Assembly: GCF_005503555.1 (NCBI RefSeq)
Contig: NZ_SCNG01000001.1
Coordinates: 1,364,001-1,428,000, forward strand
Direction of reading: 5' to 3'
Origin: Rudaea sp. 3F27F6
GTDB taxonomy: Bacteria; Pseudomonadota; Gammaproteobacteria; Xanthomonadales; Rhodanobacteraceae
DNA length: 64,000 bases
In this document: one piece after another, positions 1 to 8,176 of the stretch
Position numbering within the stretch: the first letter of the stretch is position 1
How the letters are laid out: each line of letters opens with the position of its first letter
Program-made: the position numbers and the translations under genes
The notes under the pieces: model-generated
Databases searched by the model: none
What the model saw: only the letters and a program-made list of their open reading frames with translations
What the model was told of the DNA's origin: nothing

Positions 1-1
1 C

Positions 2-403
2 TTCGCCCTCGACGACAACCAGCTCACGTCGATCGTCCTGCGTCTCGACGCGCTCGGCATCGTCAACTATCGGCCGCCGCGGCGCATCCGCAAACTGACT
101 GCGCGCAATTTCGCCTGGCGCAAGGACGGACCGGTACACGAGTTCTTCGTCGCGCGTGTCGCGCCCGAATTCCTGCGCGCGCGCTTCAACGCGCCGACGG
201 AAGAGTTGCGCTTCATCGGCGGCGTGTTGTCGGCCGCATCGCAGAAGCAGATCAAGGCGGCGATCGAACGTCTCGCGCGCGAATTCGACGAACTTGCCCA
301 CCGCGATGCGCGTCTGCCGCTCGAATCCAAGGACGGCTGCTCGGCGCTGCTCGCGTTCCGTCAGTGGGAATTTTCCGAGTTCACGCGCCTGCGCCGGCCT
401 TAG
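2..403 (+). CDS. C-terminal part of a putative DNA-binding regulator (5' end outside window)
   Basis: An open frame enters from the left edge and ends at TAG 401-403, giving about 133 residues. The visible part begins with a segment like the end of a winged or helix-turn-helix domain (QLTSIVLRLDALGIVNYRPP) and continues into a basic, helical C-terminal region ending FTRLRRP. It resembles, from memory, the C-terminal half of Xanthomonadales regulators annotated as XRE/helix-turn-helix proteins, but the HTH itself lies outside the window, so the family call is tentative. It is convergent with yadH, whose stop is only about 30 bases away. Confidence 0.55.
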   Translation, partial: FALDDNQLTSIVLRLDALGIVNYRPPRRIRKLTARNFAWRKDGPVHEFFVARVAPEFLRARFNAPTEELRFIGGVLSAASQKQIKAAIERLAREFDELAHRDARLPLESKDGCSALLAFRQWEFSEFTRLRRP

Positions 404-433
404 CAGTGCGCCGGCGCGATGGCGCCGCGCTTG

Positions 434-1210
434 TCAGGTGCGCAGGCCGACGCCGCGATGCAGCAGGCTGAGGCAATAGGCCGCGAGCACGACGACAAAG
501 GCGAGCATGACCACGTAGGCCCAGGTCAGGTCGATGTCGGACACGCCGAGAAGGCCGTAGCGGAACGTGTTGACCATGTACAGAATCGGATTGAGATGCG
601 AGATCTCTTTCCACGGCGACGGCAGTTGGGCGACGTTGTAGAACACGCCGCCGAGATAAGTCAGCGGGGTCAGCACGAAGGTCGGGATGATCGCGATGTC
701 GTCGAATTTGCGCGCGTAGATCGAGTTGACGAAGCCGAGCAGGGCGAAGATCACCGCGGCGAGCAGGAAGGTGCTCAGGGTGACGAGTGGGTGATAGAGA
801 TGGATCTTGGTGAAGAACAGGCTGATCAGCAGCACGATCACGCCGACCATGAAACCGCGCAGCACGGCGCCGGTCACATAGCCGGCGAGGATGGTCCAGC
901 TCGGCATCGGCGAGACCAGCATCTCTTCGATGAAGCGCTGGAACTTGGCGCCGAAGAACGAACTGGTGATGTTGCCGTAGGCGTTCTGGATCACCGCCAT
1001 CATGATCAGGCCCGGCGCGATGTATTCGATGTACGAGATACCCGGCGCCATCTCGCCGATGCGGCTGCCGATCAGACTGCCGAAGATGATGAAGTACAGG
1101 GTCATCGTGATCGCCGGCGGCAGCAGGGTCTGCGACCAGATGCGCAGGATGCGCATGACTTCGCGGCGCGCGATCGTGCCGAGCGCGATGAGGTTGGCTT
1201 GGGCGTTCAT
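434..1210 (-). CDS. yadH: ABC-2 type transporter permease, YadH-like
   Basis: 258-residue integral membrane protein and the membrane half of a two-gene ABC exporter with yadG. Several hydrophobic spans are visible, starting with the N-terminal segment around LLPPAITMTLYFIIFG and ending with a helix before the stop. Length and sequence match the E. coli YadH type (ABC-2 permease, PF01061). The ATG at 1208-1210 overlaps the stop of yadG by 4 bases (ATGA), so the two are translationally coupled. A longer open frame running upstream is only a shadow of yadG. The substrate of YadGH systems is not known. Confidence 0.9.
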   Translation of the reverse strand: MNAQANLIALGTIARREVMRILRIWSQTLLPPAITMTLYFIIFGSLIGSRIGEMAPGISYIEYIAPGLIMMAVIQNAYGNITSSFFGAKFQRFIEEMLVSPMPSWTILAGYVTGAVLRGFMVGVIVLLISLFFTKIHLYHPLVTLSTFLLAAVIFALLGFVNSIYARKFDDIAIIPTFVLTPLTYLGGVFYNVAQLPSPWKEISHLNPILYMVNTFRYGLLGVSDIDLTWAYVVMLAFVVVLAAYCLSLLHRGVGLRT

Positions 1211-2175
1211 GCGGCCTCTTTGTTCGTGTTGCCGTTGTCGCTCATGCGGCCTTCGACGAGGCGCACGAACAATTCTTCGAGGCGATTGGCCTTGTTGCGC
1301 ATCGAATTGACCGTGATGCTGTGCGCGCTGAGCGCGGCGAACACGGAATTGAGATCGTGCGCGCGCGACATTTCGGCTTCGATCGTGTGCGAATCGATGC
1401 GCGTGAGCTTGACCTCGTCGACCGTCGGCAGGCCGTCGATCGGATGGGCGAGATCGAAGACGAAAGTTTCGACGTCGAGCTTCGACAGCAGGTTCTTCAT
1501 CGAGGTGTTCTCGATGACGCGGCCGTGGTCGATGATGGTGATGTTGCGGCACAGCTGCTCGGCTTCTTCGAGATAGTGCGTGGTCAGGATCACCGTGGTG
1601 CCGGCCGCGTTGATGCCTTCGATGAATTTCCACATCGAACGGCGGATCTCGATGTCGACGCCTGCGGTCGGCTCGTCGAGGATCAGCAGCTTCGGCTCGT
1701 TCATCATCGCGCGCGCGATCATCAGGCGCCGCTTCATGCCGCCCGAAAGCGTGCGCGTCACCGCGTGCGCCTTGTCCCAGAGCGCAAGCTCCTTGAGGTA
1801 TTTCTCGGCGCGCACGAGCGCGGTCTTGCGCTCGATGCCGTAGAAGCCGGCTTGGTTGACGCAGATGTCGAGCGGCGTTTCAAACAGGTTGAAATTGATT
1901 TCCTGCGGGACGAGGCCGATCTGTTGCATGGCCAGGCCGCGCTCGGTGCGCACCGAGTGGCCGAACACGCGCACATCGCCTTCGCTCGGGTTGACCAGCG
2001 AGGAAATGATGCCGATCAGGGTCGATTTGCCGGCACCGTTAGGGCCGAGCAAGGCATAGAAATCGCCGGCCTGAACGGTGAGGGAAATGCCTTTGAGAGC
2101 TTCGACGCCGGTGGCGTAGGTCTTGCGCAGGTCGGCGACTTGGAGAGCCGGGACGGGTGACAAAGTGTTGCTCAT
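1207..2175 (-). CDS. yadG: ABC transporter ATP-binding protein, YadG-like
   Basis: 322-residue nucleotide-binding subunit energising YadH. Walker A GPNGAGKST lies at residues 44-52, the ABC signature LSGGM at 143-147, Walker B LLILDEP at 163-169 and the switch histidine in LTTHYLEEAEQLC near 200. The stretch NQAGFYGIERK is typical of YadG. After the ATPase core there is a C-terminal extension of about 80 residues. First gene of the yadG-yadH pair. A possible -10 box (TATACT on the minus strand, 2202-2207) sits 26 bases before the start, without a clear -35. Confidence 0.92.
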   Translation of the reverse strand: MSNTLSPVPALQVADLRKTYATGVEALKGISLTVQAGDFYALLGPNGAGKSTLIGIISSLVNPSEGDVRVFGHSVRTERGLAMQQIGLVPQEINFNLFETPLDICVNQAGFYGIERKTALVRAEKYLKELALWDKAHAVTRTLSGGMKRRLMIARAMMNEPKLLILDEPTAGVDIEIRRSMWKFIEGINAAGTTVILTTHYLEEAEQLCRNITIIDHGRVIENTSMKNLLSKLDVETFVFDLAHPIDGLPTVDEVKLTRIDSHTIEAEMSRAHDLNSVFAALSAHSITVNSMRNKANRLEELFVRLVEGRMSDNGNTNKEAA

Positions 2176-2267
2176 GGCTGCTTTGACGGTGCTGAACGCG
2201 TAGTATAGCGGCCTTTGGAAACTCCGATCCGCTCGGAGGCTTCCCGCAGGCCAGGAAGACCTGCTGC

Positions 2268-2292
2268 GAACCGGGCGCGCCGCGCCCGGTTC
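2268..2292. repeat. Perfect 25-base GC-rich palindrome
   Basis: The arms GAACCGGGCGCG and CGCGCCCGGTTC, 12 bases each around one central base, form a perfect inverted repeat in the 220-base divergent gap between yadG and the ferredoxin reductase gene. It could be an operator or a chance GC-rich hairpin. There is no T-run on either side, so it is not a standard terminator. Confidence 0.4.
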
Positions 2293-2396
2293 GACGTAGC
2301 CGAGTCCGGACCTGTGCCGGGCTTTAGCCAGTCCGGAAGATTCGCGGACGGAATTTCCGGATTCACCCCCTTCCCTCTTGCCGATTTGGTTTTCAC

Positions 2397-3146
2397 GTGG
2401 CCGAACATTTCACCCTGCGCCTAGCCGACAGCCGTATGCTCGCCCCGAGCGTGCGCCACCTTTCCTTCGAACGCGCCGACGGTGCGCCGTTCGCCTTTAT
2501 CCCCGGACAGTTCCTGCAGGTGCATTTCCACTACGCCGACGGCAAGCCGACCAAGCGCAGTTATTCGGTCGCAACGATCGGCGCGGGCGATGCGTCGCCG
2601 GTGCAGCGCATCGAAGTCGCCGTGTCCTATGTCGACGGCGGCGCGGCCACCGCGCTGTTCCGCGATCTCGAACACGGCGGCACGATCGAGGCGAGCGGAC
2701 CGTACGGCCGCTTCTGCCTGATGGACCCGGACGCGAACGGACGCTATGTCTTCGTCGCCACCGGCACCGGTGTGACCCCGTACCGCGCGATGCTGCCGCA
2801 ATTGAAAATGCTGTTCGCCAAGCGCGACGTCGAAGTCGCCCTGATCTACGGCGCGCGCAACGAGTCCGAGCTGCTCTACGGCGACGAGTTCGAGGCGTTC
2901 GCGCGCGAGAATCCGCAGTTCCGCTTCTACGCCTGCTTCTCGCGTACGCCGCGCGCAGTGCCGCGCGCGCACGACCGCAACGGCCGCGTACAGGTCGCGC
3001 TCGACGAGATCAAGCCGGATGCGGCGCGCGACATCGCTTATCTCTGCGGCAATCCCGACATGGTCGACCAGGCCTTCAACGCGCTCAAGGAAGCTGGCCT
3101 GCCGGTGCCGCACATCCGCCGCGAGAAATACGTCTCCTCGCGCTGA
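2397..3146 (+). CDS. fpr: Ferredoxin/flavodoxin--NADP+ reductase
   Basis: 249-residue cytosolic FAD enzyme that exchanges electrons between NADP(H) and ferredoxin or flavodoxin. The FAD-binding motif KRSYSVAT is present, then the NADP-binding part with TGTGVTPYRAML and LIYGARNESELLYGDEF, and a C-terminal CGNPDMVDQAF segment typical of bacterial Fpr. The length equals that of E. coli Fpr. The start is GTG at 2397 (GTG GCC GAA CAT), since the domain begins almost immediately afterwards. It stands alone, divergent from yadG and convergent with the pilus operon. Confidence 0.9.
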   Translation: MAEHFTLRLADSRMLAPSVRHLSFERADGAPFAFIPGQFLQVHFHYADGKPTKRSYSVATIGAGDASPVQRIEVAVSYVDGGAATALFRDLEHGGTIEASGPYGRFCLMDPDANGRYVFVATGTGVTPYRAMLPQLKMLFAKRDVEVALIYGARNESELLYGDEFEAFARENPQFRFYACFSRTPRAVPRAHDRNGRVQVALDEIKPDAARDIAYLCGNPDMVDQAFNALKEAGLPVPHIRREKYVSSR

Positions 3147-3166
3147 CGCCGCCGCGCGACGCGGCG

Positions 3167-4162
3167 TCAGTAGTTGACGTTGACCTGGACGATGTCGCTG
3201 TAGGTATCCGGCGTCACGTCGGTGCTTCCGGTGACCTTGGCGTAGACGGTCATGCTTTGCGCCGCACCGCTGCCGGTACCGGCCATGCCGTTGCCGACCG
3301 TCGTCGTCGTCGCCGTGTTGCCCCAAACCGTGGTCAGCGCGGAATTGGAATAGAGCTGATAGGCGATCGTGTCGGTATTCGTCCCGCTGCCTTTCATCTG
3401 GCCGACGCCGGTCGTGCTCGCCGTGTTCAACGACGCCAGGCCGACGTAGTACTTCGTCCCGCTCGAACAGGTCATGCTGATCCCGGTATTGCCCGCGGGC
3501 GGAACCGTGCCCGACGGCACGCTGGTGAAGATGAGGTCGTTGGCGCTCACCGTGCAATTCTTGATCACGTTCGCAGTGACGCGGAAAGTGAAGGGGCCAT
3601 TCACCGTGGTGCCGCCGCAATTCGCCGGCGCGGTCGTACCGGTCTGCTCGTTGATCGTCATCAGCGTGTCGCCGGCGCCGTAGGCGTCCACATAGCTGCC
3701 CGGCGCGACGCCGGTCTGCCCGCCGATCACGCGGCCGTACATGGTCACTGCGCCGGTGCGGGTCTGATTGGCGGGAATGGTCAGGGTGAACGCGTTCGAC
3801 GACCAGCCCATTGCCGGATTTCCGCCCCAGACGTCGCTGCCCCAGACTTGGGTGTGTGCGACGTCTTCGTAGAGCTGAAACTGCAGCGTCCCGGTGCCGG
3901 ACATCTGGCGCGGATTGGTCGGACCGCCGCCCGCTTCGCCGATGCTCAGGCAGATCCGCGCCGAACGCTGCGTGCCAGTGGTGTTCCTGCAACTGTAGGA
4001 AACGCTGCCGTTGACGTCGGTCTGGCTCGACAGCGGATCGACCGAAGAGAACAGCACGTCGGTCGCGCTCAGCGTGCAGGTGATGTTCTGCGCGCGCACG
4101 GCCGGCGCGGCGAACAACAGCAGGCCGAGGAGGGCGAACGCGTAGAACGGCAATTTCCTCAT
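3167..4162 (-). CDS. Two-domain spore coat U (SCPU) fimbrial protein, probable tip adhesin
   Basis: 331 residues with a signal peptide (MRKLPFYAFALLGLLLFAAPAVRAQ) and two SCPU-type domains in tandem. The first starts ITCTLSATDVLFSSV, the second KNCTVSANDLIFTSV; each has the early cysteine and a VTVNY/VNVNY-like end strand. In archaic (Csu-type) chaperone-usher pili the two-domain SCPU subunit encoded last in the operon is the tip adhesin (CsuE); this order is kept here. The start at 4162 is set by a 4-base ATGA overlap with the usher stop. Confidence 0.85.
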   Translation of the reverse strand: MRKLPFYAFALLGLLLFAAPAVRAQNITCTLSATDVLFSSVDPLSSQTDVNGSVSYSCRNTTGTQRSARICLSIGEAGGGPTNPRQMSGTGTLQFQLYEDVAHTQVWGSDVWGGNPAMGWSSNAFTLTIPANQTRTGAVTMYGRVIGGQTGVAPGSYVDAYGAGDTLMTINEQTGTTAPANCGGTTVNGPFTFRVTANVIKNCTVSANDLIFTSVPSGTVPPAGNTGISMTCSSGTKYYVGLASLNTASTTGVGQMKGSGTNTDTIAYQLYSNSALTTVWGNTATTTTVGNGMAGTGSGAAQSMTVYAKVTGSTDVTPDTYSDIVQVNVNY

Positions 4163-6570
4163 GGCTTTTCCTTGCGGCACGGCAGTGGCCCGATCTGCGG
4201 CACGCCGTCGCCTTCTTTGCGGTAGTCGAACTCGGCGCGGCAGGCGCCGCCCGGGCCCTGCACGTCGAGCACGTTGTGCGTTTCAAGCGTGTCGAGATAG
4301 ACGATGCCATCGTAGCCGACCAGGGCCGCGTCGCCGGTCTGCCCGGCGAGGCGCACTTCGCTGCCGAGCGCGAGCGGCTTGCCCGCCGCGTCGACGAGCA
4401 CGATCGTCGCCGCGCGTATCGGCGTGATGCCGAAGCGCACCAGCGTGCCGCTGCGGTCGCCCGGCGTGGCGAAGGTCTTCACCCGGTCGATGCGCACGTC
4501 GGCCGGCAGGTTCATCGGATCGATCGCAAGCTGATTGTTCTGATACGCATTGAGCGGCGTGATCAGCATGAGGCCGTTCGTGTCGGTCTTGCCGAGCACG
4601 CGGTTCTCGAGCTTGACCGGCACATCGGCGATGCCGTCGGTCGAGACCACGGCGAAGGCGTCGTCGATATGGCGCGCGGCGAACAGATGTCCGTCCATGA
4701 AGACCAGCGAGCCGGTCACGTCGGCGTAGGCATAGCGGCTGTCGCCGAGCGCGCTGACGCCAACGGAGTAGCGCCCGGCGCCGCCGAGATAATCGAGTTC
4801 GGCCTGGCCGCCGTTGCGGCCTTCGCCCGCGCTGAGGCTCGCGCGCCAGCCGATGCCGCCTTCCATCGGCGTCGACCGGCTCGCGCTGACCACGGCGGCA
4901 TCGCGGCCGTTGTCGCGGCTCAGGCCCGTGCTCACCGAAGTGTTTCCGCCGAGAGCGAAGCTGAAGCTGAAGAACACGCTGCGGTCTTTGCTCGTGTCGA
5001 GGTTCTGATTCAGCGACAGGCCGAGCGAGGCGTTGCTGCCGACCGCCTTGAACCAGCTCGCGTTCGCGTAGCGCGACGCAGGCTTGCCGATTTCGCGCAG
5101 ATGCAGATAGCCGACGCTGAAGCTGCCGAAGTCCGCAGTGTTGAGACCACCCTGCGCATGCGCGCTGATGCGCGGCGGCGGCGAACCGGACAGCGAGGCG
5201 ACGTCGCGGTAGTTGCCCGAGGTGCGCGTGCCGCCGAGGTTGAGATAGTAGATGTCGCTGCGCCAGTCGTAATTCAGGCTGACCAGCGATCCCGCGCTGC
5301 CGTGATAGTCGCTGCGCGCGTACGCGGCGGAGACGACGCCGAAGCTGCCGATCGCGACGCTGCCGCCGGCGCCGGCGTTGCTCAGTCCGTCGCTCGTTTC
5401 GGCATGCGCCTCGGCGGTGAAGCTGTTGCTGAAGCCGTAGCGCCAGGTGCCGCTCGCCATCGGCTTGCCGGCATAGTCGAACGAACTGAGACCGTAGTTC
5501 TCGCGCACCGCGCCGAGTTCCACTGACCAGTCCGACAGCCCCTGCGCGAGCAGTTGCTGGGTGTTGTACATGGAAAAGTTCAGCGTCGTCGCGCGGCCGA
5601 GCGCGTCGGTCACGACGATCTGCGCGTTGCCGACGCCGTTGACGTTCGGCACCGCGTTGAGCTGGAACGGGCCGGCCGGCACCTGGCCGCTGTATTGCTT
5701 GACCCCGTTGATGTAGAGCTGCACGTCCGACGGCAGCGCGGCCGAGCCGAAGAACGCCGGCAGCGGCGCGGTGATGCGGTACGGCTGCAGGGCGAAGTCT
5801 GTGCCGAACTGGATGCCGCCGATGCGCGTGGCGCGCGACCACGACAGCGCGTCGGTGATCGTGTCGCCGATGCGCAGCGAGAGCATCTGCTCGGGGAACG
5901 AGGTCGTCCACGTCGTGTCGAGGCGGCGGTAGTTGTTGGTCCAGCCGCCGACGTCGTCGTGCGTCGCCTGGGCGAGCGAAGTGAAGCTCAGCACGCCGAA
6001 ACGATCGAACGCGCGCAATTCGGTGAAGGCATTGACGCCCGCGGCGCCGTGTTCGCCGATGGTGCCGTAGAGATCGTAGTTGAGCAGCGCGCCGGGCGAC
6101 GTGGTGACGCGCGGAACGCTGTTCTGCTGCGCATTCAGCACCGTCGAAGGCAGGTCGAGCAGGCCGAGCGGCGCGTCGATCGACAGCGCCTGGCGTCCAG
6201 CGTCGTACTTCGTCTTCACCCCGGCGAGACTGTCCACGCGCAGCGGATCGCCCGCGCCGCTCGGCAGGGTGAAGCCGAGACTGCGCAGCGCGGCCGCGCT
6301 CGCATAGATCGCGCCGTCGTGTTCGCTGAAGCGCCCGAGACCTTTGTCCGCGCCGTTGACCGTCACTTCCAGGTACAGACTCCCGCCGTCCGTATCGGCC
6401 GCCGCGTCGCCTGCGGCGTCGTAGCCCGCTATCGCCGCGGGGGCAGCCGCATCCGCCGCGCCCGTCGATACTTCGAGGGCGAAACCAAGCGAACTGAGGG
6501 AGCTGTAGAGAAGAGTGGCTTCAACGAGGCGGATCGGCCAGCGAAGCGGCTTGCGTCGCTTTTTCACCAT
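4159..6570 (-). CDS. Fimbrial outer-membrane usher protein (archaic chaperone-usher family)
   Basis: 803-residue usher that would form the outer-membrane pore for pilus assembly. After a signal-like segment come an N-terminal domain (LYLEVTVNGADKGLGRF), a long beta-barrel region with aromatic strands, a plug-type stretch (DVQLYINGVKQYSGQVPAGPF) and the C-terminal domain (YDGIVYLDTLETHNVLDV) with two cysteines near the end. ATG at 6568-6570 is chosen because GAGG lies 9 bases upstream; this start lies inside the chaperone gene (50-base overlap). An in-frame ATG 30 bases earlier is also possible. Third gene of the operon. Confidence 0.9.
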   Translation of the reverse strand: MVKKRRKPLRWPIRLVEATLLYSSLSSLGFALEVSTGAADAAAPAAIAGYDAAGDAAADTDGGSLYLEVTVNGADKGLGRFSEHDGAIYASAAALRSLGFTLPSGAGDPLRVDSLAGVKTKYDAGRQALSIDAPLGLLDLPSTVLNAQQNSVPRVTTSPGALLNYDLYGTIGEHGAAGVNAFTELRAFDRFGVLSFTSLAQATHDDVGGWTNNYRRLDTTWTTSFPEQMLSLRIGDTITDALSWSRATRIGGIQFGTDFALQPYRITAPLPAFFGSAALPSDVQLYINGVKQYSGQVPAGPFQLNAVPNVNGVGNAQIVVTDALGRATTLNFSMYNTQQLLAQGLSDWSVELGAVRENYGLSSFDYAGKPMASGTWRYGFSNSFTAEAHAETSDGLSNAGAGGSVAIGSFGVVSAAYARSDYHGSAGSLVSLNYDWRSDIYYLNLGGTRTSGNYRDVASLSGSPPPRISAHAQGGLNTADFGSFSVGYLHLREIGKPASRYANASWFKAVGSNASLGLSLNQNLDTSKDRSVFFSFSFALGGNTSVSTGLSRDNGRDAAVVSASRSTPMEGGIGWRASLSAGEGRNGGQAELDYLGGAGRYSVGVSALGDSRYAYADVTGSLVFMDGHLFAARHIDDAFAVVSTDGIADVPVKLENRVLGKTDTNGLMLITPLNAYQNNQLAIDPMNLPADVRIDRVKTFATPGDRSGTLVRFGITPIRAATIVLVDAAGKPLALGSEVRLAGQTGDAALVGYDGIVYLDTLETHNVLDVQGPGGACRAEFDYRKEGDGVPQIGPLPCRKEKP

Positions 6571-7264
6571 TGACCATCGCCTCGATGTGGCCGCCTGCAC
6601 TAAACGCGGCTTGTGAGATTTTCAGATTCCAGTGCACGCTGGCGCCGGGCAGCGCGTAGCCGACCAGTCCTCCCGCGAGCGTGGTGCGTTGATCGCCGGC
6701 ACCGACGAGGGTCAGATCGGCGATCTGTGCATGACCGTTGCCCTGGTTGCCGAGATCGAGAGTGACGCCCTCGCCGTTGCGGCGGAATGCCCAGACCAGC
6801 TTCGGCGCGACCGCGGCCGCACCGACCGGCTCGACGAACACCGGCACTGAGTAGTGCAGGACGAAGCGCAGACCTTTCTTGACCTTGGTTTCCACCGGCA
6901 GCTCGTCGATCGCGATGCGGTAGGCATCCTCGACCGCGCCCGCACCCGACGGCGGAGCGCCGGTGCGGATCACGCGGATCAGCTGCTTCTCGCCCGGCGC
7001 GAGCTTGAGCATCGGCGGGCTGACGACGAGGCCGCGGGAGGGCGTGAGTTTTTCCTCGCCGCCCTCCTGCGTCCAGTGGAACACGCGCACCTGCGCCTGC
7101 ACGTCGTTGTCGCCGCTGTTCGAGAGCCACAGACCGTCCGCGTTCTGCGTGGGCGTGAGGCTCAGCGACACCGGCGAGACTTGCAGGCCGCTCGCATGCG
7201 CACCGGCCGCCGCGGCGAAGCCGGCGAACAGCGCGATGCAGGAAAGAAAGGTACGCGTCGACAT
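6521..7264 (-). CDS. Periplasmic fimbrial chaperone
   Basis: 247 residues with a clear signal peptide ending in AHA before SGLQVSPVSLSL. The body shows the first PapD-like immunoglobulin domain (LWLSNSGDNDVQAQVRVFHW, LAPGEKQLIRVIR) and the family motif near AYRIAIDELP. Its role is donor-strand complementation of the SCPU subunits in the periplasm and delivery to the usher. It lies between the major subunit gene (10-base gap) and the usher, the usual Csu-type order. Confidence 0.9.
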   Translation of the reverse strand: MSTRTFLSCIALFAGFAAAAGAHASGLQVSPVSLSLTPTQNADGLWLSNSGDNDVQAQVRVFHWTQEGGEEKLTPSRGLVVSPPMLKLAPGEKQLIRVIRTGAPPSGAGAVEDAYRIAIDELPVETKVKKGLRFVLHYSVPVFVEPVGAAAVAPKLVWAFRRNGEGVTLDLGNQGNGHAQIADLTLVGAGDQRTTLAGGLVGYALPGASVHWNLKISQAAFSAGGHIEAMVNGEKATQAASLADPPR

Positions 7265-7274
7265 GGCTTCAGAC

Positions 7275-7796
7275 TCAGTAGGTCACGGTGACCGCGACGA
7301 CGTCGAGGTAGTCCGTCGACGGGGTGACGTCGAGCGCCGCCACTTTGCCGAACACGGTGTGCACCTGGTTGGCCGTGGCCGCGGCGAGACGGTTGCCGCT
7401 CTTCACGTTGCCGCCGGTGCCGGTGGTGTTGCCCCACACGGTGTTCGCGGCGTCCTGGAACAGCGAGTAGGCGACCAGTTCACCGGTCGTCGCGCTCTTC
7501 ATGCTGCCGGTGCCGTTGGCGGTGCCGCCGTTCGCCGCCGAAGGCAGCAGGCCGATGGTGTACGGCGTGTTCTTCGAGCAGGCCACGGTGACCGAACCGT
7601 TGTTGGCGGTGATGTTGGTCGCGGTCGACGCCTGCGAGCCGAAGTCGAGGTCGGTCGTCGTCACCACCGAGCACGTCTTGGTGACGGTCAGCTTGACGTT
7701 GAACTGGCCGGTGGCCGTCGCGGCGGAAACCGACGCCGCGGCGCCGGCGAGGCCGAAGCCGGCGATAAGAGTCGCAAGAGCGAGTTTGGTCTTCAT
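7275..7796 (-). CDS. Major pilus subunit, spore coat U (SCPU) domain protein
   Basis: 173 residues: signal peptide (MKTKLALATLIAGFGLAGAA, cleavage near VSA) and one SCPU domain with TKTCSV near its start and a terminal VVAVTVTY strand. It is first in the four-gene operon, as CsuA/B is in Acinetobacter. The start at 7796 is supported by GGGAG 7 bases upstream; a longer open frame to 8087 has no signal peptide at its start and is not used. No separate minor subunits (CsuA, CsuB) are seen. Confidence 0.88.
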   Translation of the reverse strand: MKTKLALATLIAGFGLAGAAASVSAATATGQFNVKLTVTKTCSVVTTTDLDFGSQASTATNITANNGSVTVACSKNTPYTIGLLPSAANGGTANGTGSMKSATTGELVAYSLFQDAANTVWGNTTGTGGNVKSGNRLAAATANQVHTVFGKVAALDVTPSTDYLDVVAVTVTY

Positions 7797-8068
7797 TTCG
7801 TTACTCCCGATTAGGTCGATTGAGTTGTCGTTGGTGGATCCCGCTGCGGGCGGGAGACGCTTGAACTTGCGTCTCCTCGGGGCAGGTCGCAGGCCCATCT
7901 GCAATCGCCGTGCCAATGAAATACGAATGTAAAGAAACGAAAATCGGTGTAGGTCGTCACAAATTTTCATGAGAGCTGGAACACGTTTCGCGTCGTTATG
8001 TGACGCAGTACGGCAAGTCGGCTGCACCGCAGGCAGTTTGCGAACGCGGTTTCGCCTGTGCACAGCGA

Positions 8069-8086
8069 TGTAAAGCGTGCTTGACA
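8069..8086. promoter_or_regulatory. Operator half-site A of a twin inverted operator
   Basis: TGTAAAGCGTGCTTGACA overlaps the -35 box (TTGACA, 8081-8086) of the promoter for the membrane-protein/HTH pair. Extended by one base on each side, it matches site B (8115-8133) in inverted orientation at 18 of 19 positions, and it is itself an imperfect dyad (14 of 18). It is probably bound by the HTH protein encoded downstream; this is inferred. Confidence 0.7.
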
Positions 8087-8109
8087 CCCGGAACGTCCGT
8101 CGCTACATT
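8081..8109 (+). promoter_or_regulatory. Sigma-70 type promoter for the membrane-protein/HTH operon
   Basis: A perfect -35 TTGACA (8081-8086), a 17-base spacer and -10 TACATT (8104-8109) predict transcription starting near 8116, inside operator site B. The placement predicts strong basal activity held down by a repressor. Confidence 0.7.
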
Positions 8110-8114
8110 GCCCA

Positions 8115-8132
8115 TGTCAAGCATGCTTTACA
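8115..8132. promoter_or_regulatory. Operator half-site B of a twin inverted operator
   Basis: TGTCAAGCATGCTTTACA is a near-perfect dyad (16 of 18) around the palindrome AAGCATGCTT. It lies 46 bases after site A and covers the predicted transcription start. Confidence 0.7.
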
Positions 8133-8176
8133 TGTCGAATCGCCGACCGACACCCCAGCCGAGCAGACCCGCGCAC

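Noticed and set aside
8000-8176. N-terminal extension of the membrane-protein frame to 8000
   Set aside because: It would run through the promoter and both operators; the sequence before residue VNRN has no membrane-protein character.
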